This document shows positions 36,874 to 45,882 of a stretch of DNA of 64,000 nucleotides, in pieces. Origin of the DNA: JAICUF01 sp038250675 (lineage in GTDB: Bacteria > Gemmatimonadota > Gemmatimonadetes > Gemmatimonadales > GWC2-71-9); assembly GCA_038250675.1 (NCBI GenBank), contig JBBSCB010000012.1:17987-81986 (forward strand), in the 5' to 3' direction. Within the stretch, counting starts at the first letter, position 1. Each line of letters starts with the position of its first letter. The notes under the pieces are model-generated. The model had not been told where the DNA came from, ran no database searches, and was given only the letters and a program-made list of their open reading frames with translations. Made by a program: the position numbers and the translations under genes.

Positions 36874-39537
36874 TCACCGCACCCCATCCACCACGAAGAG
36901 CGTCGAGGCATAGCCGAGGGCAATGACTGCGTACGTCCGCCCATCGTCCGCGAGGCGCAGATACTGGTATTGCCGCACCCCGGCGCGTCCCGGCGGAGCA
37001 ATGTCGATGAGTGGCGAGCGTTGGCCAGTGGCGGGATTCACTCGTTCGACCCGCACCGCGAGGTCGCCGGGCCGCCAGACCCAGAGCTCGCGTCCATCCG
37101 GACTCCAGCGCACCAGGTGGTCGTGAGGACGCAACCCGCGCGCTGGCTGTGACGGGCCTCCGGCAACGGCGATGAGCACGAAGCTGTCCCGCACCTGGGC
37201 GGCGATGCGCGTGCCATCGGGGGAGAGCGCCGCCTGGAGAGTGCCTTCCGGCGTGACCGGCGTGAACGTGCCGCCGGCGGTGGTCGCGATGTAGCATCGC
37301 ACCGAGTGGCCCGCCTGACTGCCGCACATGAAGACGCGCTGGTCATCGACGAACTGCCCGGTGACGTACGATATCGTTTCGAACTGTCCCTGATCCAGCC
37401 GGCGTGGTTCTCCCGGGCCGGTGGGATAGATCATCAGCCGCGGCGGCACCGAGGGGACGATCGCGAGCACCGATTGCCCGTCGCGCGACAGTGCCATCGG
37501 CTCGCCGTCGCCGAGCCGCGCCGCCGGCGAACCGTCGGTCTTGCGCAGCAGGAGACCGTAGTTGAGGCCCCCGGTCACACCCTGGTCGGCGAATGCAACC
37601 AGCTTTCCATCGGCGCTGATCACGGGCGTCTCCGAGACATCCAGCCAACTCAGGTCCCGTTCATGATCCGGCTCCGGACCTCCAACCAGCAATCGATAGG
37701 GCAGGTCATCGTGGGTGACCAGCCATCGGTTACTGGCCGAGATGTCCTGCAGCGTGATGCCGCCGGCGCTGGCGAGTGCGAGTTGCATGCGGCCATGCAG
37801 GTCCATCGAGTACGCGGTCAGCGCGGTGTACGACCCATTCGTCGCCGTCGAACCGGTGTACATCACGCGATCCGGCTCCCGTGACCATGCCAGCCCTTCC
37901 AGCGCCCAATGCACCGGCGACCGGGCGAGCACAGCACCGTTGCGACCCAGGATCACGACGGTGCCTCGATCGTCGTACAGCGCCTGGTGATCGAAGAGCG
38001 CCACCTGGTCCCCGGTTGGCGACACGCGGATGTCGGAGAAATACCCGGCCGAGCGAGCCAGCACCGTGCCGATGGGATACTCCACCCGGTCCTCATCGTC
38101 GACCCGATGGATGATCGCGAGTGTCTTGCCATCGGGCGACCAATCCGCCTCGCGAACGCCGGCGAGCAGCGCGCGCGGCGCCCCGGGTCCGAGCGGCAGG
38201 GAGGCAAGCGTGCCCTCGAACAGGCGGTGGTTCGCGTAGACCGCGCCAGTAAGGACGGCCAGCGTACCGGTCGACGAGATCGCCAGCAGGTGGGTGGAGT
38301 CCGGTCCCAGCGGCTGTGGCTCTGGGTAGTCGGGGCGGATGACGTACAAATGGGGAACGGTGCCGCTGGCGCCGGTGGAACTGAAGACGACGGTCTTGCC
38401 GTCGGGGGCGAACCGCGCGGTGAAGATCGCCTCCGGGCGGTAGGTCTGCTGCGTGAATCGCACGTCGGTCAGGGTACCGGCGGCGCGGCGCTGGGTCAGC
38501 ATCACGAGGAGCAGTGCCGCGACGATCGCGGCCATGCCCCACGACCAGGGATTGGCCAGCCAGGCGGCGAGTCTTCGCGTTGGCGCAGTGACTGCGCGGC
38601 CCGCGGCGGACCGCCGGCCTGCCACTCCCGGGGTACCGAGCGCGTCGGCGAATCCCTTCGCGCTCTCGAACCGATCGGCCGGCAGCTTCTGCAGTGCGAC
38701 GTGCACCGCATCGGCGACGTGCGGCGGCACGGTGCGGCGCAGGGTGGTGAGCTCCGGCGCGTCGGCCGTCATGATCTTCGCGACGATCGCTTGCGCCGTC
38801 GGACCCGAGAACGGCGGCTCGCCGGCCAGCATCTCGAACGTCACGCAGCCGAGCGCGTAGATGTCGCTGCGGGCGTCGAGCTCGCGCTCCCCCATCGCCT
38901 GTTCGGGCGACATGTATTGTGGTGTGCCGAGCGACATGCCGGTCTCGGTCATCCGGTTGCCCGCGGTGCTCGCGGCGATGGCGATCCCAAAATCGGCCAC
39001 CAGCGCGCTGCCGTCGTGCAGCATCACATTTTCCGGCTTGATGTCGCGATGGATCACGCCGTGGCGATGGGCGTAATCGAGCGCGCTGGCCATCTCGGAC
39101 GCGATGCGGACCGCGTCGCCAATCGGCAGTTGCTTCTCACGCGTGAGACGGTCGCGCAACGATTCGCCCTGCACGAACGGCATCACGTAGAACAACACGC
39201 TTCGTGGTCCCTCGACTTCGCCGTCGTCCGGATCCCCATGCTCAGGCTGACCCAGGCGAACCGCTCCTGAGTCGAAGAGCGGCAGGATGTGCGGATGCTG
39301 CAGGTTCGCGGTGGTCCTGATCTCCGCCAGGAAGCGCTCGGCGCCGATCACGGCCGCGAGCTCGGGCCGCAGGACTTTCACCGCCACCTTGCGGCCATGC
39401 TTGATGTCGTGTGCGAGGTAGACCGTGGCCATGCCACCGGCGCCCAGCTCGCGCTGGATGGTATAGCGGTCGGCGAGGGCGCTGGCCAAACGGCCGACTC
39501 CGCCCATGGACGGAGACGGCGGCACCGGAGTGGTCAC
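36874..39537 (-). CDS. transmembrane Ser/Thr kinase with TolB/WD40-like propeller
   Basis: The protein has 887 residues from the GTG at 39537, which overlaps the upstream stop as GTGA; an ATG at 39507 is an alternative. K54, D165 and D182 are intact. A 20-residue loop RLGQPEHGDPDDGEVEGP lies between DSGAV and SVLFYVMP; it is alignable with the loop of the 32143 kinase. TM is WSWGMAAIVAALLLVML. Blades include APDGKTVVFSS, SPDGKTLAII, SADGKLVAFAD and SPDGTRIAAQV. The kinase subgroup is that of the 24490, 32143, 47997 and 59324 genes. Downstream it ends before the toxin-antitoxin-like cassettes. Confidence 0.92.
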   Translation of the reverse strand: MTTPVPPSPSMGGVGRLASALADRYTIQRELGAGGMATVYLAHDIKHGRKVAVKVLRPELAAVIGAERFLAEIRTTANLQHPHILPLFDSGAVRLGQPEHGDPDDGEVEGPRSVLFYVMPFVQGESLRDRLTREKQLPIGDAVRIASEMASALDYAHRHGVIHRDIKPENVMLHDGSALVADFGIAIAASTAGNRMTETGMSLGTPQYMSPEQAMGERELDARSDIYALGCVTFEMLAGEPPFSGPTAQAIVAKIMTADAPELTTLRRTVPPHVADAVHVALQKLPADRFESAKGFADALGTPGVAGRRSAAGRAVTAPTRRLAAWLANPWSWGMAAIVAALLLVMLTQRRAAGTLTDVRFTQQTYRPEAIFTARFAPDGKTVVFSSTGASGTVPHLYVIRPDYPEPQPLGPDSTHLLAISSTGTLAVLTGAVYANHRLFEGTLASLPLGPGAPRALLAGVREADWSPDGKTLAIIHRVDDEDRVEYPIGTVLARSAGYFSDIRVSPTGDQVALFDHQALYDDRGTVVILGRNGAVLARSPVHWALEGLAWSREPDRVMYTGSTATNGSYTALTAYSMDLHGRMQLALASAGGITLQDISASNRWLVTHDDLPYRLLVGGPEPDHERDLSWLDVSETPVISADGKLVAFADQGVTGGLNYGLLLRKTDGSPAARLGDGEPMALSRDGQSVLAIVPSVPPRLMIYPTGPGEPRRLDQGQFETISYVTGQFVDDQRVFMCGSQAGHSVRCYIATTAGGTFTPVTPEGTLQAALSPDGTRIAAQVRDSFVLIAVAGGPSQPARGLRPHDHLVRWSPDGRELWVWRPGDLAVRVERVNPATGQRSPLIDIAPPGRAGVRQYQYLRLADDGRTYAVIALGYASTLFVVDGVR
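39206..39256. repeat. eroded repeat-derived insert inside kinase coding sequence
   Basis: GTCCCTCGACTTCGCCGTCG followed by CATGCTCAGGCTGACCCAGG is a degraded form of the insert at 34571-34625. It encodes LGQPEHGDPDDGEVEGP of the 36874 kinase. Frame is kept although several bases differ, so it has probably been translated since insertion. Confidence 0.55.
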
Positions 39538-42392
39538 CGCACCGGCCCGAGATATTTGTCGAACCACTTCAGCGTCTCGGAGATCAGCGCGGTGCGCGGG
39601 ACATCATGGCCGCCCTCGTAGACGATCCATTTCTTCTCATCGCTCGGGGTGCCGAGCAGTTCGAAGAACGGCTTCTGGGCCAGCTCGAGCGGGAAGAAGA
39701 AGTCGTACTTGCCGTTGAGCATCAGCACCGGCTGCTTCACGCGAGGCAGAAAGTTGAGCGGATCGACCTCGGGCCGCCCGAGCTCCATGGTGAGGCCCGC
39801 CACGTAGAGCACCGCCGCCTTGAACCGCGGTTCGATTGCCAGGTTGATCGGTGCCTGGTTGGAGCCCCAGCTATAGCCGAAGTAGGCAAACCTGGTCGAG
39901 TCCATGTCGGGCCGGCTGGAGAGGTAGTCCAGCGTGCGGCGCATGTCCTGGGACCACATCACCACGTGCTGTCGCCAGAAGATCGAGCTGTCGGGCAGGT
40001 CACTGTGGAGCGAGTCGCGCCGTTCGTAGGTGCTCTTGAGGATCGGCAGGATGAAGGCGCGGCCGTTCTGGGCGAGGAATCCCGGCACCAGGTCGCTTCG
40101 CGCCACGCGATCGCTGAAGATCACCCCTGAGCCGGGAAACTCGACGACCGGCTGCAGCGGCTGGTCATGGTGCTTCGGCGTCAGGATCACGGCCTCGACG
40201 CGTTCACTGCCATAGGCCGCGTCGAAGCTGACCCGCTCCATGTTCCACGCTTCCTCGGTGGTGTCGCGCGACTCCACCTTGGCGTTCAGCGGCCGGCGGT
40301 CGTAGTCGAAGATCGGGCGGTAGCTGGCGAACACCTCATCCGATACCGGCTTCTCCCTGGTGTAGTCACGAAAGGCTCGGGTCATCGGCAGGCGGGCCCT
40401 GGCGAGCGCCGAGTCGTCGTCGCGGTACCTCACCAGCCGAATCCCGTTGATCGCCGAGCGGTCCATCGACGCCTGGGCGTAGCCGTCGGTAAAGCCGTAC
40501 TTCGGGTCGCTCCACCCACCACCGAGGATGAAGTGCTCGTCACCGCCGGCAGCGTTCTCGCACCACTCGCGCACGTTGCCGGCCATGTCGAAGACACCGT
40601 AGTAGCTCAGGCCGCGCGGCGTGGTGACCGGCATCGGCCCGGTGCCGCCGAGGTTGCTCCCCGGCACGACATACTTGGCGGCGGCAACGTTGGCGGCGCG
40701 CGCCCAGCTGTAGATGGTCGGCAGCGACTTGCCGGCGAACCGGGCGTAGGCGGCCGCCTCGTACCAGCTCACGCCGCCGACCGGCTCGTCACCCTGATCG
40801 TTCGGGTAGCTGCCCGCCTCCCAGGTGGATGGACCGGACTGCCCGGTCTTGTCGCGCAACATGGACATCGCCGCGTCCCAGGTGAGCGTCTTCGCGCCAT
40901 CCTGGAACTCCGTCGGCCAGTATTCCCTCCTGGTGTACCCGCCCGAATCCACGAACGCCTTGAATTGCCGATTGCTGATCTCGTGCATGTCCATCTGGAA
41001 GTCGGCGAGCGACAGCTCGTCATGTCCGTCGAGCCCGACCAGGAAGACGCCGTAGGTGCCGGGCGAAAGGTGCACCATGTCGCTGTCGGCGGATCCCACC
41101 GAGTCGAGCATGAAGGTGCGGTTGCCGTTGCCGATCAGTCCCCGAAAGGCCCGGAATCCCGGCTTCTCCACCCGCACCATTCCGTACTGCGACGGCAGCC
41201 GCAGGGTGTCGGTGGGCGTGGTGCCGAGCAGGACCCAATGGGTGGTGTCATCGAAGGAGGCCCGATAGATCCGGGCGCCTTCGGGGGTCGAATGGATCAC
41301 GGCGTTGCGGGAGAGCCGGGGCCAGAGTGTCGCGAGGGCGGAGTCGCCGGGGACGATCGCCTCGGCCCGCTGCGCCAATGTCCAGGCACTGTCGATCTGG
41401 GCCACATCGAGATGCGCCTTGATCTGCGGGATCGCCTCGTTGCGCACCCAGCGCCGTGCCCGCATCCCCGAGGTGCCGAACCAGACGGCCACCGCCAGGA
41501 CGGCAGCGGCACCGAGCCAGGCCAGGAGCCGTCCCGACCGCGCGGGGGCGGTACTGGCACTGGCCTCGAGGTCGGTGAGGAGGGCATCGGCGGTCTGATA
41601 GCGCGCCGCCGGGTTCTTGGCGAGGCACTTCATCACCGCGCGCGCGAGCGCAGGCGGCAGATCGGGACGGTTGGTGATCGGGGCGGGTACGGTGCTGATG
41701 TGAGCCGCCATGATCGCCTGCGGCGTGCCCGCGAAGGGAGCCTTGCCGCTCAACATCTCGTAGGCCAGGACGCCCAGGGAGTAGATGTCGGCGCGGTGAT
41801 CGAGGTCGGGGTCGGCGGCCACCTGCTCCGGCGACATGTAGGCGGCGGTACCAACCGATGTACCCATCTGGGTAAGCGTTACGGCATCTGCACTGACCCG
41901 GGCGGCATCGAGCGCCTTGGCGATGCCGAAGTCGGTGACCTCGGCGGCGCCATGCGAAAGCAGGACGTTGTCTGGCTTGATGTCGCGATGCACCACCCCG
42001 TGCTGGTGGGCATAACTCAACGCCCGCGTCACGTCACGGAGGATGCTGAGGCACTCGGCGAGCGGGAGCGGAACGCCGGTCGCGAGTCGGACCCGGAGCG
42101 ACTCCCCTGCCACGTAGGGCATGGTGAAGTATGGCAGGCCGTCCATGTCGCCGGCGGTGAGGAGGGGGACGATGTTGGCCTGCTGCAGCGCTGCCACCAC
42201 CCGGATCTCGCGCTCGAAGCGCTCGGCATTGATGCCGGCGGCGAGGTCGGGCGGCAGCACCTTCACCACGACGGTGCGACCGAGGCGGGTGTCCTCGGCA
42301 AGGAAGACGCGCGACATCCCTCCGCCACCGAGCTCGCGCCCAAGCAGATAGGACTGGCCGAGGGTTGCCTGCAACTGTTCCCTGAGGTCCAT
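39534..42392 (-). CDS. Ser/Thr kinase fused to FGE-like domain and serine hydrolase
   Basis: The protein has 952 residues. The kinase has a divergent glycine loop (GGGGMS), K44, D137 and D154. TM is LLAWLGAAAVLAVAVWFG. After an Ala/Arg-rich helical region, residues about 450-665 form a formylglycine-generating-enzyme (SUMF1) fold: EISNRQFKAFVDSGGY, EPVGGVSWYEAAAYARFAGK, FDMAGNVREWCENA, HFILGGGWSDP and INGIRLVRY. The catalytic Cys pair of true FGE is not seen. Residues about 700-952 are an alpha/beta hydrolase with nucleophile in FGYSWGS, acid in NGKYDFFF and His in EGGHDVP. It is coupled by GTGA to the 36874 kinase. Substrate and logic are unknown; a paralogue is at 51486. Confidence 0.9.
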   Translation of the reverse strand: MDLREQLQATLGQSYLLGRELGGGGMSRVFLAEDTRLGRTVVVKVLPPDLAAGINAERFEREIRVVAALQQANIVPLLTAGDMDGLPYFTMPYVAGESLRVRLATGVPLPLAECLSILRDVTRALSYAHQHGVVHRDIKPDNVLLSHGAAEVTDFGIAKALDAARVSADAVTLTQMGTSVGTAAYMSPEQVAADPDLDHRADIYSLGVLAYEMLSGKAPFAGTPQAIMAAHISTVPAPITNRPDLPPALARAVMKCLAKNPAARYQTADALLTDLEASASTAPARSGRLLAWLGAAAVLAVAVWFGTSGMRARRWVRNEAIPQIKAHLDVAQIDSAWTLAQRAEAIVPGDSALATLWPRLSRNAVIHSTPEGARIYRASFDDTTHWVLLGTTPTDTLRLPSQYGMVRVEKPGFRAFRGLIGNGNRTFMLDSVGSADSDMVHLSPGTYGVFLVGLDGHDELSLADFQMDMHEISNRQFKAFVDSGGYTRREYWPTEFQDGAKTLTWDAAMSMLRDKTGQSGPSTWEAGSYPNDQGDEPVGGVSWYEAAAYARFAGKSLPTIYSWARAANVAAAKYVVPGSNLGGTGPMPVTTPRGLSYYGVFDMAGNVREWCENAAGGDEHFILGGGWSDPKYGFTDGYAQASMDRSAINGIRLVRYRDDDSALARARLPMTRAFRDYTREKPVSDEVFASYRPIFDYDRRPLNAKVESRDTTEEAWNMERVSFDAAYGSERVEAVILTPKHHDQPLQPVVEFPGSGVIFSDRVARSDLVPGFLAQNGRAFILPILKSTYERRDSLHSDLPDSSIFWRQHVVMWSQDMRRTLDYLSSRPDMDSTRFAYFGYSWGSNQAPINLAIEPRFKAAVLYVAGLTMELGRPEVDPLNFLPRVKQPVLMLNGKYDFFFPLELAQKPFFELLGTPSDEKKWIVYEGGHDVPRTALISETLKWFDKYLGPVR

Positions 42393-42420
42393 GCCCGGTG
42401 CTCCGGTCAGAGATGGGTGG

Positions 42421-42543
42421 CTAGAATCTGAAGTTACGAGTTCCCGGGAGCGACCGCCACCAATTTCCGCGGTTCAGCGAAGGCTCGCGCTCGATGCGGT
42501 AGCGGTCGGCCAGCGCCGTGGTTAGGCAATCACTCGTCGTCAC
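42421..42543 (-). pseudogene. kinase head remnant (40 codons)
   Basis: A GTG at 42543 overlaps the stop of the upstream kinase gene (GTGA) exactly as in intact kinase pairs. It is followed by TTSDCLTTALADRYRIERE, the standard N-terminus of the array kinases. The sequence then leaves the family (PSLNRGNWW) and stops at 42421, before the glycine loop. It is what is left of a kinase gene after deletion of nearly its whole body. Confidence 0.7.
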
Positions 42544-44906
42544 CGCGTGAAATGCATCCGGCGCATCAGGGCGATGAACCGCGGCTCCCGGCGGAGCGGA
42601 TCGTAGATCGCGTCCTCCTTGAGCCAGACCAGCGACTGGGCATTGGCCGCGAAGGCCCGTTCCAGATAGTCGAGCGCCTGCACCGTGTCGTTCTGGCCCA
42701 GATAGAAGAGCGCCAGGTCGAAGGGCAACCCGTTGCCGCTGCGCGACATTTTTTTCAGGTCGGCCAGCGTGGCCAATGCGCGCGCCCGGTCCCCCGCCTT
42801 GCCGTAGGTATAGGCGAGGTACGCGGTGACAAACGACGGCGCGTCCATGCTGCGCGCCTTTTCCAGCAGCGGCACCGCCTCCCGGAATCTGCCCAACTGC
42901 AGGTCGAGCAAGCCCTCCTCCAGGGAGGGAAAGTAGAAGGTGGGGTCGAGTTCGGCCGCGCGCTGCGCCAGCGCATGGGCAGCCGGCAGGTTGTGCTGAA
43001 ACTGAAACGGGGTAAGCGCGTCGATCAGGATCGAGGGCGAGAGCGGATCCAGTGCCATCGCCCGCTTGCCCTCGGCGATCGCCTCGTCGAGCCGCCCCAG
43101 GATGGCGAGCATCAATCCGAACTGATCGTGTGCGAACGCGTAGTTGGGGTTCAGCGCGATCGCATGGCGAAGCTCCCGCTCGCTGCCGGGCCAGTCATGG
43201 GCGAACCACGCCAGCCAGGTGCCGAGCGACGCGTGGCCCTCGGCGGCGCTGCTGTCGAGCTGCACCGCCCGCTCCGCGGCCGCCTGCGACCTGGGCGCGG
43301 CCTCGAGGGGACCGATGAATCCGTCGTTGAACGCCGCCCACAGATACGCATCGGACAGGCCGGACCATGCGGGCGCAAAGCCCGGGCTCAGCCGGACCGC
43401 CTCGTTGAACTGCGCGATCGCCTTCTCCAGGTTCTGGTCGCTGGGCCGGGCGAAGAAATAGCGCCCCTTGAGATACGCATCGTGCGCCGCGGGGTCGACC
43501 GTCGGTGCCGCGGCCAGACGGGTCTGCTCCCCCGGCGTCAACTGGACGTTGACCGCCTCGGCGATGGCCGACGCCAGTTCCGCCTGCAGGGCCAGCACGT
43601 CGCTGGAGTTGCGCTCGAAGCTCTGGGCCCAGAGGTGGCGGTCCGCCCGCGCATCGATCAACTGCGCCGTGATCCGGACCTTGTCCCCCGCCCGCGTCAC
43701 CGAGCCCTCGACGATCGCATCCACGTTCAACGCCCGGGCAATCTCGGGCGTGGGCGGCCGATTCCTCCCCGCGTACTGCATCGTGGAGCCGCGGGAGATG
43801 ACGCGGAGCGAGCTGATCGTCGCGAGGTCGGTGGTCAGCTCGTCCGTCATGCCCTCGGCGAAGTAGGCCTGGGTGGAATCGGCGGAATAGTTGTCGAGCG
43901 GCAGCACCGCGATGGACCGATAGGCCGCCGGGCTCGTCGGGCCTGCCGCCGCCGGCTTCGTGCGCCACGGGGCCAGCATCAGAATCACCACGGCACCGAT
44001 GCCGACCGCGGCGAGGCCGGCGAGCGCCAGCTTCCGCCTCAAGTCGGTCGCCCGGCGCGGGGACTTCATGGCCGGCGCGCCAAGTGCGTCGGCAAAGGCG
44101 CGCGCGGTGGCGAAGCGATCGGCCGGGGCCTTGGCCAGCGCGCGCATGATGGCGGCCTCGGACGGCGGCGGAACACCGTCGCGCAGCACGCGAAGCGGTG
44201 CGGGGCGCTCGGTCATCAGCTTCGCGATGAGCGCCTGCACGCTGGCGCCGGTGACCGGCGGCTCGCCGGCGAGCATCTCGTAGGCGACGGCGCCGAGCGA
44301 ATAAATATCGCTCCGCGCGTCCACGGCCCGGTCGCCCGCCGCCTGCTCGGGGCTCATGTAGCTCGGCGTGCCGAGCGACAGCCCGGTGCCGGTGAGGCGG
44401 TCGCCGCCGGCCTCGGTCACGGCGAGCGCGATGCCGAAGTCGGCCAGCACGGCCTCGCCTTCGTGCAGCAGGATGTTTGCCGGCTTGATGTCACGGTGGA
44501 TCACCCCCTGGCGGTGGGCATAGTCCAGGGCCGCGGCGACCTGCCGGGAGATGTCGAGCGCCGTGTCGATGGGAAGCTGACGTTCGCGGGCGAGGCGGTC
44601 CCGGAGCGACTCGCCGCGGACGAACGGCATCACGTAGAACAGCGTGCCGTCCACGTCGCCCGAATCGATCAGGGTCAGGATGCGGGGATGATCGAGCTGC
44701 GCGGTGATGCGCACTTCCGCGAGGAAGCGTTCCGCGCCGAGCGCGGCGGCGAGCTCGGGCCGGAGGACCTTGATCGCGACGTCGCGGCCGTGCCGGAGAT
44801 CGTGGGCGAGATAAACCGTGGCCATGCCGCCGGCGCCGAGCTCGCGCTCGATGCGGTAGCGGCCGGCCAGACTCGTGGTCAGCCGTTCGATAACCGAGGG
44901 CAACAT
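42540..44906 (-). CDS. transmembrane Ser/Thr kinase with TolB-N/FlgO-like domain and TPRs
   Basis: The protein has 788 residues. The ATG at 44906 has AAGG upstream; longer starts add no family sequence. K46, D139 in VIHRDIKPAN and D156 are present; the usual KPEN is KPAN. TM is LALAGLAAVGIGAVVILML. The following YRSIAVLPLDNYSADSTQAYF opens the TolB-N/FlgO-like module (MQYAGRNRPPTPEIARALNV), and seven or eight TPR-like units complete the protein. It faces away from the ZIP-like gene at 45061 with 154 bases between starts. Confidence 0.92.
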   Translation of the reverse strand: MLPSVIERLTTSLAGRYRIERELGAGGMATVYLAHDLRHGRDVAIKVLRPELAAALGAERFLAEVRITAQLDHPRILTLIDSGDVDGTLFYVMPFVRGESLRDRLARERQLPIDTALDISRQVAAALDYAHRQGVIHRDIKPANILLHEGEAVLADFGIALAVTEAGGDRLTGTGLSLGTPSYMSPEQAAGDRAVDARSDIYSLGAVAYEMLAGEPPVTGASVQALIAKLMTERPAPLRVLRDGVPPPSEAAIMRALAKAPADRFATARAFADALGAPAMKSPRRATDLRRKLALAGLAAVGIGAVVILMLAPWRTKPAAAGPTSPAAYRSIAVLPLDNYSADSTQAYFAEGMTDELTTDLATISSLRVISRGSTMQYAGRNRPPTPEIARALNVDAIVEGSVTRAGDKVRITAQLIDARADRHLWAQSFERNSSDVLALQAELASAIAEAVNVQLTPGEQTRLAAAPTVDPAAHDAYLKGRYFFARPSDQNLEKAIAQFNEAVRLSPGFAPAWSGLSDAYLWAAFNDGFIGPLEAAPRSQAAAERAVQLDSSAAEGHASLGTWLAWFAHDWPGSERELRHAIALNPNYAFAHDQFGLMLAILGRLDEAIAEGKRAMALDPLSPSILIDALTPFQFQHNLPAAHALAQRAAELDPTFYFPSLEEGLLDLQLGRFREAVPLLEKARSMDAPSFVTAYLAYTYGKAGDRARALATLADLKKMSRSGNGLPFDLALFYLGQNDTVQALDYLERAFAANAQSLVWLKEDAIYDPLRREPRFIALMRRMHFTR

Positions 44907-45060
44907 GGCGCCTTGCGGGGGAAGTAAGCCCCGCAAGGATAAGGCGATATCCGAGCCTCGGCTAGGGCGGAACAGGTGCATCGAGCGCCCGCACCGGCGA
45001 GATTGCGGTCACCCGCCAATGACCTCGCATTGCGCCGGGCGGCGGCGTCCCGGAGAGCGC

Positions 45061-45864
45061 ATGAATTCAGGCGACCTCATCCACACATCGGAAGCACCGC
45101 TGGTGGCGTGGCTGTCCCTCGGCGCGCTCGCGGCGGTTCACGTATTCACCCCATCATTGCGCTTTCTGAGGGGAACCCCCCGAAGCATCTGGCTCTCGCT
45201 CTTCGGCGGGGTGTCCGTCTCCTATGTGTTTATCCACCTCCTGCCGGACCTTGCCGAAGGCCAGAAGCAGTTTACCCGGGCGCTGAGCGGCGGTAGCACC
45301 GACATCGCATTCGCCGAACGTCACGTCTACCTGGTCGCGCTGGTGGGACTCGCGGCGTTTTACGGACTCGAGCGGCTGGCCAAGCTCGATCGGAGCCGGC
45401 GGGAGGGCGCACAGGTGACCGGCGGGCGCGGTGGCGAATCGAACGCCGCCGCCTCCACCAGCGCCGGCGTGTTCTGGATTCACATGGCCAGCTTCAGCGT
45501 GTACAACGCGCTCATCGGCTATCTGCTGGTGCACCGTCCGGTCACCACCACGCGTTCGCTGGTCTTCTTCGCGATCGCCATGGCCCTGCATTTCGTGGTG
45601 ACCGATTACGGACTCGATGAGGATCACCAGGCCCGGTTCCGCCGCTTCGGACGGTGGGTACTGGCGGCAGCCGTCGCGATCGGGTTTGCGACGGGAATGG
45701 CCGCGAAAGTTCCGGAGGTTGCGCTGGCGGTGCTGGTTGCGTTTCTGGCCGGCGGTGTGATCCTCAACGTGCTCAAGGAAGAGGTTCCGTCCGAGCGGCA
45801 GAGCCGGTTCTGGGCCTTTGCCGCCGGGCTCGCCGCCTACGCCGCGCTGCTGCTCGCGTTCTGA
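45061..45864 (+). CDS. polytopic membrane protein, ZIP-transporter-like
   Basis: The protein has 267 residues and about eight hydrophobic helices. YVFIHLLPDLAEGQ in the second or third helix and NVLKEEVPSERQSRFWAFAA near the end recall segments of ZIP divalent-metal permeases. In the central helices HMASFSVYNALIGYL and ALHFVVTDYGLDEDH hold His, Asn, Asp and Glu residues where ZIP proteins have their metal site, but the canonical HNxxD/HExPHE motifs are not present. I therefore call it ZIP-like only; metal transport is an inference. It ends 18 bases from the convergent multicopper oxidase stop. Confidence 0.65.
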   Translation: MNSGDLIHTSEAPLVAWLSLGALAAVHVFTPSLRFLRGTPRSIWLSLFGGVSVSYVFIHLLPDLAEGQKQFTRALSGGSTDIAFAERHVYLVALVGLAAFYGLERLAKLDRSRREGAQVTGGRGGESNAAASTSAGVFWIHMASFSVYNALIGYLLVHRPVTTTRSLVFFAIAMALHFVVTDYGLDEDHQARFRRFGRWVLAAAVAIGFATGMAAKVPEVALAVLVAFLAGGVILNVLKEEVPSERQSRFWAFAAGLAAYAALLLAF

Positions 45865-45882
45865 CGCCGTGACGGGCGTGCG

